From positions 372,001 through 436,000 of the forward strand of contig NZ_NSGE01000002.1 of the NCBI RefSeq assembly GCF_002294985.1: DNA of 64,000 nt. Reading direction: 5' to 3'. This document shows positions 25,497 to 34,836 of the stretch, one piece after another. The notes beneath the pieces were generated by a model that did no database searches, was not told the DNA's origin, and saw nothing but the letters and a program-made list of their open reading frames with translations. The position numbers were made by a program, and so were the translations under genes. Positions within the stretch are counted from its first letter, which is position 1. Every line of letters starts with the position of its first letter. This stretch comes from Mesorhizobium sp. WSM3862 (GTDB taxonomy: Bacteria; Pseudomonadota; Alphaproteobacteria; Rhizobiales; Rhizobiaceae).

Positions 25497-25907
25497 CTAG
25501 GCGGCCGGCTTGATCGATACGCCCGCGCCGACAGGGACCTCGGTGCCGTCCTGCAGCACTGCGATCAGGCCGCTGCTGGCGAGCTTCACCGAAGCCACGG
25601 TCCCTGTTGTCTTGCCGTCGGCGGCGGTGATCGAACGGCCGATCAGCGCGTCCGCCTGCGACAGCGCCGAGGATTGCATGATCTGGTCGAGCTTGCTGTT
25701 GGTCTGCACCGATTGCTCGACCTGCGAGAAGGTCGCGAGCTGGGCGACATATTCCGTCGAATCCATCGGCTTGGTCGGATCCTGGTTCTTCATCTCGGCG
25801 ATCAGAAGCTTCAGGAACGACTGGTAGTCGACCGCCGTCTTCGAGGTCTGCTGGCTGCTGGCCTGGGTGGCGCCAACCGGGATCGTCGTTGTCATGTCCA
25901 CGGCCAT
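25497..25907 (-). CDS. flgD: Hook-capping scaffold protein FlgD
   Basis: A 136-residue short-form FlgD. The conserved N-terminal scaffold signature is at ~27-75: VDYQSFLKLLIAEMKNQDPT, KPMDSTEYVAQLATFSQVEQ, then SVQTNSKL. The Ig-like and tudor-like C-terminal domains of enteric FlgD (about 230 residues) are mostly absent, as is usual in rhizobia. It caps the growing hook so that FlgE can polymerise. It lies 2 nt after flbT. Confidence 0.93.
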   Translation of the reverse strand: MAVDMTTTIPVGATQASSQQTSKTAVDYQSFLKLLIAEMKNQDPTKPMDSTEYVAQLATFSQVEQSVQTNSKLDQIMQSSALSQADALIGRSITAADGKTTGTVASVKLASSGLIAVLQDGTEVPVGAGVSIKPAA

Positions 25908-25909
25908 CT

Positions 25910-26347
25910 TTATGCTCCCACAGCCAGCGCGCGCGGCGCTTCCGGAATGTCGTCATTGCCGCCGAGCGCCTGGCGCTCGAGCGGATAGAGCGCGCGGATC
26001 GCCTTCAGCGCCTCGTAGATATGATCCTCGCCGACCATGCGGTCGATCTGCTTCAGCGCGCTGCAGATTTCCTGGTTGTCAAAGCTTGCGATCAGCATCG
26101 GCAGCGAGCGGCGGAACATGTCGCGGGCCTCGGAGGCGCCCGGCGGGTTGATCAGCATGATCTGCACGATGAAATAGAGCTGCCTGAGCGGCGTCGAGGC
26201 CTGCTCGGCCTGCATGACGTGGCTTTCGAGCAGGAACTGAACGTCGTTCATCAGCTCGATCGTGACCTTGCGGTCAACCCGGACGACGGCGCCGTTGATG
26301 TAGATCTTCTCGTTCGGCTTCAGCGAGATCTTCAGCGTGTTGCTCAT
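25910..26347 (-). CDS. flbT: Flagellin mRNA regulator FlbT
   Basis: A 145-residue cytoplasmic protein matching FlbT: LKISLKPNEKIYINGAVVRV at the start, VQFLLESHVMQAEQASTPLR and LYFIVQIMLINPPGASEARD in the middle. In Caulobacter, FlbT binds the 5' leader of flagellin mRNA and limits its translation until the hook is complete; in Brucella it is an activator. Both flagellin genes in this window have 5'-leader stem-loops that are candidate targets. Its ATG overlaps the flaF stop (ATGA), coupling the pair. Confidence 0.95.
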   Translation of the reverse strand: MSNTLKISLKPNEKIYINGAVVRVDRKVTIELMNDVQFLLESHVMQAEQASTPLRQLYFIVQIMLINPPGASEARDMFRRSLPMLIASFDNQEICSALKQIDRMVGEDHIYEALKAIRALYPLERQALGGNDDIPEAPRALAVGA

Positions 26348-26691
26348 TGGATGCCGTCTCGGATGATCTGGGAGACCTCGATCAATCCTTCGAAATTGTT
26401 GGTGCGGCCCTGCCGGATGTCTTCCGTTTCGCGCAGCAGCCACAGGCCGATCGAGATCAGATTGGCGCGCAGTTCCTTGGGCAGCGCATTGTCGCTGGAG
26501 CCGAGATCCTCGACGAAGGTGGTCCAGATGCGGTTGGTGAAGTGCAGCGCCTCGACCGCCTCAATCGACTCCGGCCCAACGGAAGCAGCCGTGGACAACA
26601 TGTCGATCGATCGGGTGAGCAACTGCCGCTCCCGGTCCTTGGCGTCGGCGACGGAGTCGGTCTGGATGTCGGCGTAGGAGAATTGATACAT
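26344..26691 (-). CDS. flaF: Flagellin synthesis regulator FlaF
   Basis: A 115-residue protein with the FlaF signature MYQFSYADIQTDSVADAKDR and ALHFTNRIWTTFVEDLGS. FlaF acts with FlbT in the post-transcriptional control and secretion of flagellin in alphaproteobacteria, probably by contacting flagellin protein. It overlaps flbT by 4 nt and follows flgL by 31 nt. Confidence 0.94.
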   Translation of the reverse strand: MYQFSYADIQTDSVADAKDRERQLLTRSIDMLSTAASVGPESIEAVEALHFTNRIWTTFVEDLGSSDNALPKELRANLISIGLWLLRETEDIRQGRTNNFEGLIEVSQIIRDGIQ

Positions 26692-26722
26692 CGTCGGAGC
26701 TCTGGCGTTCCGGTGAGAGTGT

Positions 26723-27772
26723 TCAGGTGAGATAGTTCAACAGGCTCAGTTGCTGCAGTCGCGCGGTCAATGCGAAGGACGTTTCTATATGCTGCGTCAG
26801 GTCGGCCACGCGGGTGGCGGCCTCCGAGGGATCGACGCCTTCGAGGTCGATGATGTGCTTCTCGAACAGATCGACCTGGGTCTTCATGCGATCGCTGGCG
26901 TCGGACACGCGCTTCTGGGTGAGGCCGGCTTCGGACTGCACCTGGACGATGCCGCCGATGGCTTCGCCGACCAGCTTTTGCGCGCGGCTGACGATCGTGT
27001 TCTGCCCAGCCTCGCTGATGTTGCCGGCAAAGAGCGTGCCGACCATGGCGGCCGCCATGGCGAGCTTGCGGATGCCTTGCTCGTTGGCGCTGACCGACGT
27101 CTGCGTGGTCTCGTTCAATGAAATGCGGCTGGTGATCTGGTCGTCGGTGGCATTCGACCAGTTGGCCTGCCAGCCGGAGCCCAGGAACTGCGGCTCGACC
27201 GCGGTGGTGATGAAGTCGTCCATCTGGGCGGCGGTGATGTTGGCGGCCGCGGGGTCGTTCTGGGTGAAGCCGAAATAGCTGGTGAAGGCGGCGTCGAACG
27301 CCGCCTTGGCGGGCGAGCCGGCGGCGCTGAAATCGTCGATCGGCTTGACGTCGGTGTTGGTCCCGGCAAACAGGTATTCGCCGTTGACGCTGGTGTTCAG
27401 GATGCCCGTCATCTGCTGCAGCGCCGTGGCGCCGGCGGTCTGGGTGATGCTGGTCGAAGAGTCGCCCGACACGGCGCTGGTCAGCGCCGTCAGCAGATCC
27501 TGCGCGACATCGGAGAGCTGACCCAGCGAATCCTGTGTCGAAGTCAGGCGTGCGGCGACCAGCGAGTTCGAATCGACGATGCCGTTCAACCGGTCGAGAT
27601 CGCGCTGGAAGGTGACGGCCTGTGTCGTGCGCCCGCCGAGCGCCAGGCCGACATCCGCTACCTTGCCGGTCTGGGATTCGGTGGTCGCCTTGACGAGTTC
27701 GGCCTGCATGCGCATCTGCTGATAGCGCAGGGCGTTGGAGATGGCGGCTGAAGAGACGGCTGTCGCTTTCAT
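26723..27772 (-). CDS. flgL: Hook-filament junction protein FlgL (HAP3)
   Basis: A 349-residue flagellin-like axial protein. The N-terminal coiled-coil region (VSSAAISNALRYQQMRMQAE) and C-terminal region (ISEAGQNTIVSRAQKLVGEA through the final HIETSFALTARLQQLSLLNY) are conserved, with a variable centre. It joins the hook cap FlgK to the filament. It begins 3 nt after the flgK stop. Confidence 0.92.
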   Translation of the reverse strand: MKATAVSSAAISNALRYQQMRMQAELVKATTESQTGKVADVGLALGGRTTQAVTFQRDLDRLNGIVDSNSLVAARLTSTQDSLGQLSDVAQDLLTALTSAVSGDSSTSITQTAGATALQQMTGILNTSVNGEYLFAGTNTDVKPIDDFSAAGSPAKAAFDAAFTSYFGFTQNDPAAANITAAQMDDFITTAVEPQFLGSGWQANWSNATDDQITSRISLNETTQTSVSANEQGIRKLAMAAAMVGTLFAGNISEAGQNTIVSRAQKLVGEAIGGIVQVQSEAGLTQKRVSDASDRMKTQVDLFEKHIIDLEGVDPSEAATRVADLTQHIETSFALTARLQQLSLLNYLT

Positions 27773-27775
27773 CGA

Positions 27776-29230
27776 TTATCCCACCGCGCCCAACAAGGCG
27801 TCCAGCATGTCGTCGACGGTCTTCATCATGCGCGCCGACGCCTGATAGGTGTGCTCGAGGTCGAGAAGTAGGGACATTTCCTGGTCGACATTGACGCCGG
27901 TATCGTTCGACAGCGCTTCGGCGGTGCGCGTGGACAGCGCTTCCTTCGCGTCGGCGTTGGTCGACGCCTGCTGGCGCACGCCTTCGAACCAGCCGATGGT
28001 GTTGGCCGCGTAATCCGAGACGCCGGAGCTGACCGTGATGCCGGCGGAGGTGTCGAATGCCATCGGCTGGTCGAGCCTGTTGCCGTAGGCGATCAGCAGG
28101 TCAGAATAGGAGGCGCCGCCGCCGGTGTTGGAAACATAGGCCGCGCCGTTGGCGCCGCCGTCACGCAGCAGCGCCGCGCTGCCGCCGGCGCTCGGGTCAA
28201 ACGCGGCGTTGACGCTGATCGAGCCGGCGAGGCCGTCGACCAGGGTGCCGGCAGCGGGAATAGCCGGCGCGCCGGACCAGGTGAACAGGCCTGCGGCGTT
28301 GGGCTGAGACGGCGCGGTCTCTGCAAATGCCGTGATCAGGCCGCGCGCGATCTCGTCGAGCTGGCTCTGCATGGTTGCGGCAACGCCGTCGCGCAGCTTC
28401 AGCATGCCGGCAAGCTTGCCGTCGGCGCTGGTGTTGTCGCCGGTGCCTGCAGAAAGCGGCACATTGTCGATATAGATCGTGTTGCCGGGCGTGCCGGCGG
28501 TGTAGCCGGCCGAGGGCGTGAAGGTCACCGACCGCGGCACCGTCTCGAACAGCGTCGTGCCGTCCTTGGTGGTGATGACCATGTCGTTGTCGCCGCGCGT
28601 GAAGGTCGAGACCGGGACATATTCGGCGATCTTCTTCAGAAGCGCGTCGCGCTGGTCGAGCGCGTCCGACACATCCGTGCCGGAGCGCGTGCCGGCGATG
28701 ACGGCCTTGTTGGCGTCCTGGAACTGGCTGAGCAGCGAGTTGAGGTCGTCGACGGCGGTGGCGATCTGGCCGTCGGTTTGGGTCCGGAAATCCTGGATCG
28801 CCGTGGTGCCGTCGTTCAGCGAGCTCACCACCTGTTTGGCTGCGTCGATGACGCTGGCGCCGAGATTCTGGTTCGACGGCGTGGTGGCGTAGAGCTGCAG
28901 CGCTTGCTGCAGATTGCCGATCGCGGTCGACGCAGACGATGCATTGTCGACTCCATTCACCGATAGGTCGAGCTGATCCATGCCGCTATAAAGCGCGCTC
29001 TGGCCGCTCCATGCCGACAGAGCGGAGAGGTTCTGCCGGAACAGAAGATCATTGGCGGCGCGCTGGATCTCCACCGATCGCGCGCCGGGCGCCGTGCTGG
29101 TGACGACGGCGACGCGACGGGCATAGTCCGGGTTGGACGCGTCGGCCACATTGCGCGACACGACGCTGGTTTGCTTGGATGTGGCCAGGAGCGCCGACTG
29201 GGCGATGCTTAATGCGGTGGAAAGCGACAT
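27776..29230 (-). CDS. flgK: Hook-associated protein FlgK (HAP1)
   Basis: A 484-residue axial protein. The N-terminus MSLSTALSIAQSALLATSKQ followed by VVSRNVADASNPDYARRVAV is the rod/hook/HAP signature, and the C-terminus (VNVDQEMSLLLDLEHTYQAS, then ARMMKTVDDMLDALL) is the FlgK assembly region. It forms the first junction layer on the hook. Somewhat shorter than enteric FlgK (about 545). It is between flgE (32-nt gap) and flgL. Confidence 0.94.
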   Translation of the reverse strand: MSLSTALSIAQSALLATSKQTSVVSRNVADASNPDYARRVAVVTSTAPGARSVEIQRAANDLLFRQNLSALSAWSGQSALYSGMDQLDLSVNGVDNASSASTAIGNLQQALQLYATTPSNQNLGASVIDAAKQVVSSLNDGTTAIQDFRTQTDGQIATAVDDLNSLLSQFQDANKAVIAGTRSGTDVSDALDQRDALLKKIAEYVPVSTFTRGDNDMVITTKDGTTLFETVPRSVTFTPSAGYTAGTPGNTIYIDNVPLSAGTGDNTSADGKLAGMLKLRDGVAATMQSQLDEIARGLITAFAETAPSQPNAAGLFTWSGAPAIPAAGTLVDGLAGSISVNAAFDPSAGGSAALLRDGGANGAAYVSNTGGGASYSDLLIAYGNRLDQPMAFDTSAGITVSSGVSDYAANTIGWFEGVRQQASTNADAKEALSTRTAEALSNDTGVNVDQEMSLLLDLEHTYQASARMMKTVDDMLDALLGAVG

Positions 29231-29262
29231 GCGGGTCTTTCACGGGCTGGCGCCCGATGGGG

Positions 29263-30519
29263 TTATCTCTTCAGGTTGACCAGGACGTCCATGAGGTCGG
29301 AGCCGGTCTGGAAGACCTTCGAGTTGGCGGTGTAGCTGCGCTGCGCCGCAATCATGTTGGTCAGTTCCTCGGCGATATCGACATTGGAATTTTCGAGCGC
29401 GCCCGAGACGACCGAGCCAAGCTTTCCTTCATTGGCAAAGCCGATGCGAACAGCGCCTGAGTCCGCGCTCTGCACATAGACGTTGCCCGGCATCGCGGTG
29501 AGGTTGTCGGGGCTCTGAACGTCGGCCAGCGGGATCTTGTAGAGCGGCTTGGTGGAGCCATCCTCGAATTGGGCGTAGATGACGCCGTCCTGGCTGATCT
29601 GGATCTTTTCGATCGTGCTCGGCGCATTGCCGTTGACGTTGGCGTCGGAGACCGTGAAGCCGGTTCCGAGCTGCGTCAGCTTGGAGAGGTCGAGGTTGAG
29701 AGTCGAACCGTTCGGCACCGTGAAGGAGACGCCGGTGGTCGCGCCGGTGAGCTTGCCGGTGGTGGTGTCGAAGGTGAGATTGGCCGAACCCAGCGCGCCG
29801 CCCGCATAGGGGAACGACGTGCCGGCCGTGGCCTTCGACTGATCGAATACCGAAACCTGCCAGGTGCCGGTGCCGGTGTTGGTGAAGTAGACGTCGAGCA
29901 ACACCTTGTTGCCGAGATTGTCATAGGCGACCAGCGACGATTTCGACGTGTATTGTGACGAGGTGCTGTTGTCGGTGGGTAGGTTGCCGGCGGTGACAGC
30001 GGTGGCGCCAGCCGGCAGGTTGCCGGTGAAAGTCCCTTCCGTGCTCGGCGTCGCCGTCATCTCCTGATCGGAAATCTGCACCGGCACGAGGCCTTCGAAG
30101 CCGTTGGCGGTCGCGGCCGGATCGCCATTGGCGTAGCTGTAGGCCATCAGCTGGTAGCCGGCGGCGTTGACGAGGCGTCCTTGAGCGTCCGGAACGAAGG
30201 CGCCGGCGCGGGTGAGATAGGGCGTTCCGCTCGGGTCCTGCACGACGAAGAAGCCGTCGCCGTTGACTGCGAGGTCGGAGACCGAAGTGGTGTATTGCAG
30301 AACACCCTGCGAGCTGACGGCCGAACGGATCGTCGTTGTCACGCCCCCTGAATTATAGGCGCCGCCGGTGCTCGGCATGATCAGCGTCGAGAATTCGGCG
30401 GAGGAGCGCTTGTAGCCGGTTGTGTCGGAATTCGCGATGTTGTCGGCCACCGTGGACAAGCGATTGGCCTGGGCGTTCATACCGGAGACGCCGGTCCGCA
30501 TCATTCCGTAGAGGCTCAT
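29263..30519 (-). CDS. flgE: Flagellar hook protein FlgE
   Basis: A 418-residue hook subunit. It starts MSLYGMMRTGVSGMNAQANR with the rod-family motif ADNIANSDTTGYKRSSAEFS, has repeated beta-rich hook domains (residues ~90-330) and ends with the conserved ALENSNVDIAEELTNMIAAQ and RSYTANSKVFQTGSDLMDVL. It heads the operon flgE-flgK-flgL-flaF-flbT-flgD-fliQ. A clear copy of the shared flagellar promoter box lies 37 nt upstream. Confidence 0.96.
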   Translation of the reverse strand: MSLYGMMRTGVSGMNAQANRLSTVADNIANSDTTGYKRSSAEFSTLIMPSTGGAYNSGGVTTTIRSAVSSQGVLQYTTSVSDLAVNGDGFFVVQDPSGTPYLTRAGAFVPDAQGRLVNAAGYQLMAYSYANGDPAATANGFEGLVPVQISDQEMTATPSTEGTFTGNLPAGATAVTAGNLPTDNSTSSQYTSKSSLVAYDNLGNKVLLDVYFTNTGTGTWQVSVFDQSKATAGTSFPYAGGALGSANLTFDTTTGKLTGATTGVSFTVPNGSTLNLDLSKLTQLGTGFTVSDANVNGNAPSTIEKIQISQDGVIYAQFEDGSTKPLYKIPLADVQSPDNLTAMPGNVYVQSADSGAVRIGFANEGKLGSVVSGALENSNVDIAEELTNMIAAQRSYTANSKVFQTGSDLMDVLVNLKR

Positions 30520-30556
30520 CGATACATCTCCTCGGTGCCTTTCTGAGAGGCTACAA

Positions 30557-30581
30557 AACTAAGCCTCGTGTCTTGCGCGAG
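30557..30581 (-). promoter_or_regulatory. Shared flagellar class-II promoter box, flgE copy
   Basis: Towards flgE the site reads CTCGCGCAAG, nine bases, TTA, matching the six-site pattern. It is preceded by CAGC, like the flgF-operon copy. It sits between flgE and the upstream ftcR gene, where an FtcR-activated promoter is expected. Confidence 0.62.
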
Positions 30582-30610
30582 GCTGGCGCGGGATGTGCCG
30601 GCGACGGCCA

Positions 30611-31279
30611 TCAAAACACCAGCCGGTAGCCGAGGAACCTCTTGGAATCGATCGGGTCGTGGCCGAGCTTCTCACGCAATTTCTTGCGCAGCTTCGAGAT
30701 GTGGCTCTCCACCACGTTCTCCTCGACCTCCTCGTCGAAGATGCCGTAGATGGCGTTGAACACCTGCGTCTTGGTCACGCGCCGGCCGCGATTGCTGGCC
30801 AAATATTCCAGGATGCGCCGCTCGCGACGCGGCAGCGGCAGCGGCTCGCCGTCGATCTCCGGGTCGCGCCCGTCCATGAAGATGCGCATCGAGCCGACCT
30901 CGGTGTAGGCGGCCTCTTCGCGGGCGCGGCGGCGGATGGCGGTGATGCGGGCGAGGATCTCGCGGATGTGCACGGGCTTGCGGACGACGTCGTCGACGCC
31001 GCTCTCGAAAAGCCTGAGCGTGTGTTCCAGTGAGTGCTGTTCACTGAGCGCGATCACCGGCGCGCCGGTGCGGTCGCGGATCTGGCGCGGCGAGATGGCG
31101 CCCTCGCGGCAGTCGCCGATAAGGAAAGCCCTGACCGATCTCAAGTCCGTGTCGGCGGCAGAGTTCACCCACTCGCCGAACTCGCCTGGCGCGAAGCCCG
31201 CGGTGGCAACGCCCTCGCGATCGAAAAGTGAGCTGTAGCCCTCAGTTACGAGCTCGCGCTCATCAACGATCACGATCAT
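30611..31279 (-). CDS. ftcR: Flagellar transcriptional regulator FtcR (Rem homologue)
   Basis: A 222-residue orphan response regulator. The receiver domain (1-118) keeps the acidic pair in MIVIVDERE, an Asp in FLIGDCREG and the Lys in [11 protein letters not shown]. The C-terminal OmpR-type winged helix (~128-222) reads [32 protein letters not shown] and [20 protein letters not shown]. It matches Brucella FtcR and Sinorhizobium Rem, growth-phase activators of class-II flagellar genes, which themselves depend on VisNR. No histidine kinase lies nearby. The 221 nt upstream (31280-31500) carry its promoter but no recognised motif and no flagellar box. Confidence 0.95.
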   Translation of the reverse strand: MIVIVDERELVTEGYSSLFDREGVATAGFAPGEFGEWVNSAADTDLRSVRAFLIGDCREGAISPRQIRDRTGAPVIALSEQHSLEHTLRLFESGVDDVVRKPVHIREILARITAIRRRAREEAAYTEVGSMRIFMDGRDPEIDGEPLPLPRRERRILEYLASNRGRRVTKTQVFNAIYGIFDEEVEENVVESHISKLRKKLREKLGHDPIDSKRFLGYRLVF

Positions 31280-31500
31280 CGGCCCGCCCTCCGAATCATC
31301 TCATTTGCCCCGTGCGGAAAGCGGTATCCGGTGCGGTGAATCCTGAAAAACCGTCATTTCTTGTAGCTATTTTCTTGGGAGTTTTTTTGGGAGCCGTAAT
31401 AAAGCCGGCCGTGAAGGGACTATTCGCGGCACTGGATAGAGGGCTGCCGGCGGCCGCTGTGAACCCCATCGCGGCGGACCAAAGGCATATGGTTTGGCAA

Positions 31501-32094
31501 CTACGGGTTGCAGAACGCGCTGGCGTTCGGCGTCCATTTGCCGAAGCCGGTGGCGACCATGTTGGCGATGATGCGACAGACATACACCTTCTGCGCCGGG
31601 TCGTTGTCGGGGCCGGCATGATAGCGGGCGACGGCCATCGACCAAGTCATGTGGCGGGCGTGGAGGCTCGCCAGGAAGCGCGCGGCGTAGTCGACGTTCT
31701 GGTGCGGGTCTAGCATGTCCTCGACGCTGCGGAACTGCGCGCCATGATAGCGATGATTGATCTGCATGCAGCCGAGATCGATCAGCGTCTTGCCCTCGCG
31801 GCGGGCATTCTCGAACGTCGCCAGCGCTTCGCCCCTGCTGCGCGGAAAAACAGCCTTTCCTTCTACATTCAAAGCGTTGGGCTGAAGGCTGCCCTTCTTT
31901 CCCGTTTCGGTCAGGCCGACCGCGTAAAGGATACCGGCCGGCACGCCATAGCGATCGGCGGCGCGCAGGATTTCCGGCTCGCAAGGATTGGGCGCGGCTT
32001 TGGCGGCGACGGTCGCGGCCACACTAGATATAGATATCGTCGCCAGCGCGCTCGCCAAGAGGCGAAGCAGCACGGCCGAATTCCTGTGCGCCAT
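31501..32094 (-). CDS. Lytic transglycosylase of the flagellar operon (SLT domain)
   Basis: A 197-residue exported muramidase-like protein: N-terminal signal (LLRLLASALATISISSVAAT), then an SLT fold with catalytic Glu in AGILYAVGLTETGKKG, the IDLGCMQINHRYHG motif, YAARFLASLHARH and a final YHAGP. It should cut peptidoglycan in the periplasm to let the rod pass, the role FlgJ or SltF plays elsewhere; CheL here has no such domain. The start overlaps the end of fliK by 71 nt in another frame and has an AAGGA site 8 nt upstream. Last gene of the fliF operon. Confidence 0.87.
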   Translation of the reverse strand: MAHRNSAVLLRLLASALATISISSVAATVAAKAAPNPCEPEILRAADRYGVPAGILYAVGLTETGKKGSLQPNALNVEGKAVFPRSRGEALATFENARREGKTLIDLGCMQINHRYHGAQFRSVEDMLDPHQNVDYAARFLASLHARHMTWSMAVARYHAGPDNDPAQKVYVCRIIANMVATGFGKWTPNASAFCNP

Positions 32095-33409
32095 TGCCGT
32101 TGTTCCTTCCCGGTTGCCGATCGCCGCCGGCGCTGTTGCCGCCCGAGTTCCCGGGCTGGAACGAAGGCTGTTCGCGGCCCGTGGACATCGGCGGCGCGCC
32201 GCTCGCTTCGACGCGACCGGCCGAATGGACCGCTATCGAGGGTTGCATGATGGTGACGTGATCGACGTCGAAACCAAGACTGCGGAGCGACTTGACGATG
32301 GCGTCGCTGTCGGCGGTCAGACGGCGGTACGCCTCGTGCGTTTCCGGCTTCATCTCGATCGAAAGCTGCTCTCCGGAAAGACGCAGGCTGGCGGTGACCG
32401 TGCCGAGGTCAGCCGGGTGGAGCTCGATCTTCAGGACATGTGTCGAAACGGCAACAGAGTTGGTCGCGTGCGAGCCGATCGGAGCGCTCGAGTAGGCCTG
32501 CTGAACCCCGCTGTCAGAGGCGATCGCCTCAGCCAGCGCCGATACCGTCTGGCCGAAGGCGTTTTGGGCCGGCGCGGGGAAGCTCTGCTGGCTGACCACA
32601 TCCATGCGCGCGGCGGCAGAGGATGGCTTGGCTTGATTGTTCGATGCGAGGGCTTGCGCCGTTTGCGCGGTCTTCTGGGCGGCCGCCGGACGCCAGCCTT
32701 GCGGCGTCGTTGCGTCGGTTGCGGCTCCTTGCGTTCCAGACAGGATGTCGTCCTTGCGGATCGACATGTCCGGGCCCTGACCAGCGCCGGCCGGTTTCTG
32801 TCCGAAATCGGGCCCGGGCTTCTCGGTCGCCATCGTCGCGCGACCGGATCGCGGCAACGGCTCGCTGCCTTCGGAAGCGTCGGCCAACATGCGTTTGCCT
32901 TGACGGATCGCCAGCTGCGAAGACGCGGCCTGGCCGATCGAGGGCTCTCCCTCGACAGAAGATCCACCGCGCTCGGCATTTATCGACGTTGCGAAGCGGC
33001 GGATGTCGCCCAGCGCCATCAGCAGGGGAAAACCGTCCTGAAGCAGAGCGCTGTCTGACGATTGCGCCGCCGCATCGGCATCGTCCGTGGCCTTTACATG
33101 GTCAGCCTCGGCGCCATTCTTCGCGGCCTTTCCGGCCGCTGGCTTCGGCGCGGCAGTCTTGTTCTGGCCATCCTGATCGGGTGGTGGCTTGGGCGGACCG
33201 GCGAGGGCGCGCCGCGCCGGCTGCGCATCGGAAGACACAGGCTCGGCCGGCTGCTTTGCCTGCCGCGCCGATTGTTCGGCGCCATGCACCATCTCGCCAA
33301 AATTCGAGCCGTTTTCCTTGCTGTCGGCAGGATGCTGCCGCGATTGGACCTGGGCGGATGCAAGTCCCGGCGTGGCCTGGCTCACGCTGTTCATTTGGGC
33401 GCTGGTCAT
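32024..33409 (-). CDS. fliK: Flagellar hook-length control protein FliK (formerly MotD)
   Basis: A 461-residue protein with a long, low-complexity, Ala/Pro/Gln-rich N-terminal region (ruler-like, ~1-320) and a conserved C-terminal Flg_hook domain at ~325-400: VSTHVLKIELHPADLGTVTA, SLRLSGEQLSIEMKPETHEA, YRRLTADSDAIVKSLRSLGF. The L-P-LG pattern is the FliK hallmark. It measures the hook and switches export specificity through FlhB. Position after motB-motC matches rhizobial FliK, once named MotD. It overlaps motC by 4 nt and the transglycosylase gene by 71 nt. Confidence 0.9.
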   Translation of the reverse strand: MTSAQMNSVSQATPGLASAQVQSRQHPADSKENGSNFGEMVHGAEQSARQAKQPAEPVSSDAQPARRALAGPPKPPPDQDGQNKTAAPKPAAGKAAKNGAEADHVKATDDADAAAQSSDSALLQDGFPLLMALGDIRRFATSINAERGGSSVEGEPSIGQAASSQLAIRQGKRMLADASEGSEPLPRSGRATMATEKPGPDFGQKPAGAGQGPDMSIRKDDILSGTQGAATDATTPQGWRPAAAQKTAQTAQALASNNQAKPSSAAARMDVVSQQSFPAPAQNAFGQTVSALAEAIASDSGVQQAYSSAPIGSHATNSVAVSTHVLKIELHPADLGTVTASLRLSGEQLSIEMKPETHEAYRRLTADSDAIVKSLRSLGFDVDHVTIMQPSIAVHSAGRVEASGAPPMSTGREQPSFQPGNSGGNSAGGDRQPGRNNGNGAQEFGRAASPLGERAGDDIYI

Positions 33410-34836
33410 TTGGGAGCGGCTCCGAGTAGCTGGTCGATCTGGTCGAGCTGGCGGCGCGCTTTGAGCATCGCGGCATCGGTGGGATCGTGCGGATCGAGGC
33501 TTGCTGCGGCCTCCGGCGCGGATGCAGGCAGCACGGATGGCGTTTCGGGCTGTGCAGGAGCGGGGGCTTGAGCCTCGGCCGCGGCCTGAGCCGTCATCGG
33601 CGGAGCCGGCGGCGCGGATGCTGCGGCCGGCGCGTCCGCCAGCTTGACCGGGGCCGGCTGCTCGGCCATCGCGCCCTCCACTGGTGGCAACCCTTCGGCG
33701 TCGGCCTGGCTCGCAGCCTCGGTTTCAGCGGGTTTCGCGGCATCGCTCTTTGCCGGACCTGCGGCCTCCGTCTCATTCATGGCGGCCGCACGCACGGGAG
33801 CGACGACCTCGCCGGCAACGGCCTGTGCCGCATCGAGCAAAGCGCGGTCGCTCTCCGAAAGCTTGCCGCGATCGATCTTGCCGAGCCTCGCGCGCACATC
33901 ATCGATCGTGGCCGATGTCACCGTGGAGAGGCCCGAATAGAGCACGGCGCGCGGGTCGTCCTGATTGCCTTTGCCGTTGCGGCCCTGCTCGGCCCGGGCC
34001 GAGGCGAAGGCGGAGAGGTCGCTCAGCCCGTCGATCGCGGCGCGGCGCGCGATGCGCAGATAAATCACCTTCTCGCGCTCGGGGTCCATCATCGAGGTGA
34101 TGTCTGCGAGCTTGTCTTGGCTGATCGACATGTGCAGCGCAATCACACCGGAGACGAAGGAATCGGCGAACTGGCTGGCATAGGGGGAATAGAGATAGCC
34201 GGCGACATATTGCGTCGAGGCAAGCGCGAAGCGCGCGGCGTCGCCTTGAGTCGCTGCGAGGCCGACCGAGCGGCGAAGCGCTGCCTCCTCGACCAGTGTG
34301 CCGGGGCTGAGCAGGCGGGCCTCGTCCAGCAGCGTCAGCGCCGTTGCGGGTTCATCGGTCGCAAGCAGCGAGCCCTTGACCAACGCCAGGAAGGCGCCGA
34401 GGTCGGCGGGCACGCTCATCGGGTCGATCGGCTTCAGGATTTCGATTGCCGCGGCCGGCCTGCCGTTGAGATAGGCGACGACCCCTTTGGCGATGGCGAG
34501 GCTTTGCGGGTCGGTCGCCGCGCGCGAAGCCGCCGCCTTGACAGTGACGGGATTGCCGCCGCTCATGCCGTAGACGAGCAGAGCGCGGAAATTCTTCGGG
34601 TCCTTGAAGTCGGCGGCATCGGCGGCGCGAAGCCTCGCATCGGTCATTTCGAGCAGCTTGGCCTGCATCGGCAGCGCCGCATGATCGCCTCCGGCGATGC
34701 GGTCCTGGACCAACTGCAGCGAGCGCACCAGCTGGTAAGGCTGCAGGCCGTCATCCTGTGCAAAAGCGGCAGCGGGCGATCCTGCGGCGAGCAGCAGCAG
34801 CCCGACTGCGCGGCCGATGGCGGTCCTGCCCCTCAT
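33406..34836 (-). CDS. motC: Periplasmic motility protein MotC
   Basis: A 476-residue exported protein (signal AVGLLLLAAGSPAAAFA) with a helical repeat body (~30-340; ALLVYGMSGGNPVTVKAAAS, PADLGAFLALVKGSLLATDE, YVAGYLYSPYASQFADSFVS) and an Ala/Pro-rich tail ending DAAMLKARRQLDQIDQLLGA. MotC is specific to rhizobia; it binds the periplasmic part of MotB and is folded with help from MotE, whose gene is at 42978-43571. It overlaps motB and fliK by 4 nt each. Confidence 0.92.
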   Translation of the reverse strand: MRGRTAIGRAVGLLLLAAGSPAAAFAQDDGLQPYQLVRSLQLVQDRIAGGDHAALPMQAKLLEMTDARLRAADAADFKDPKNFRALLVYGMSGGNPVTVKAAASRAATDPQSLAIAKGVVAYLNGRPAAAIEILKPIDPMSVPADLGAFLALVKGSLLATDEPATALTLLDEARLLSPGTLVEEAALRRSVGLAATQGDAARFALASTQYVAGYLYSPYASQFADSFVSGVIALHMSISQDKLADITSMMDPEREKVIYLRIARRAAIDGLSDLSAFASARAEQGRNGKGNQDDPRAVLYSGLSTVTSATIDDVRARLGKIDRGKLSESDRALLDAAQAVAGEVVAPVRAAAMNETEAAGPAKSDAAKPAETEAASQADAEGLPPVEGAMAEQPAPVKLADAPAAASAPPAPPMTAQAAAEAQAPAPAQPETPSVLPASAPEAAASLDPHDPTDAAMLKARRQLDQIDQLLGAAPK

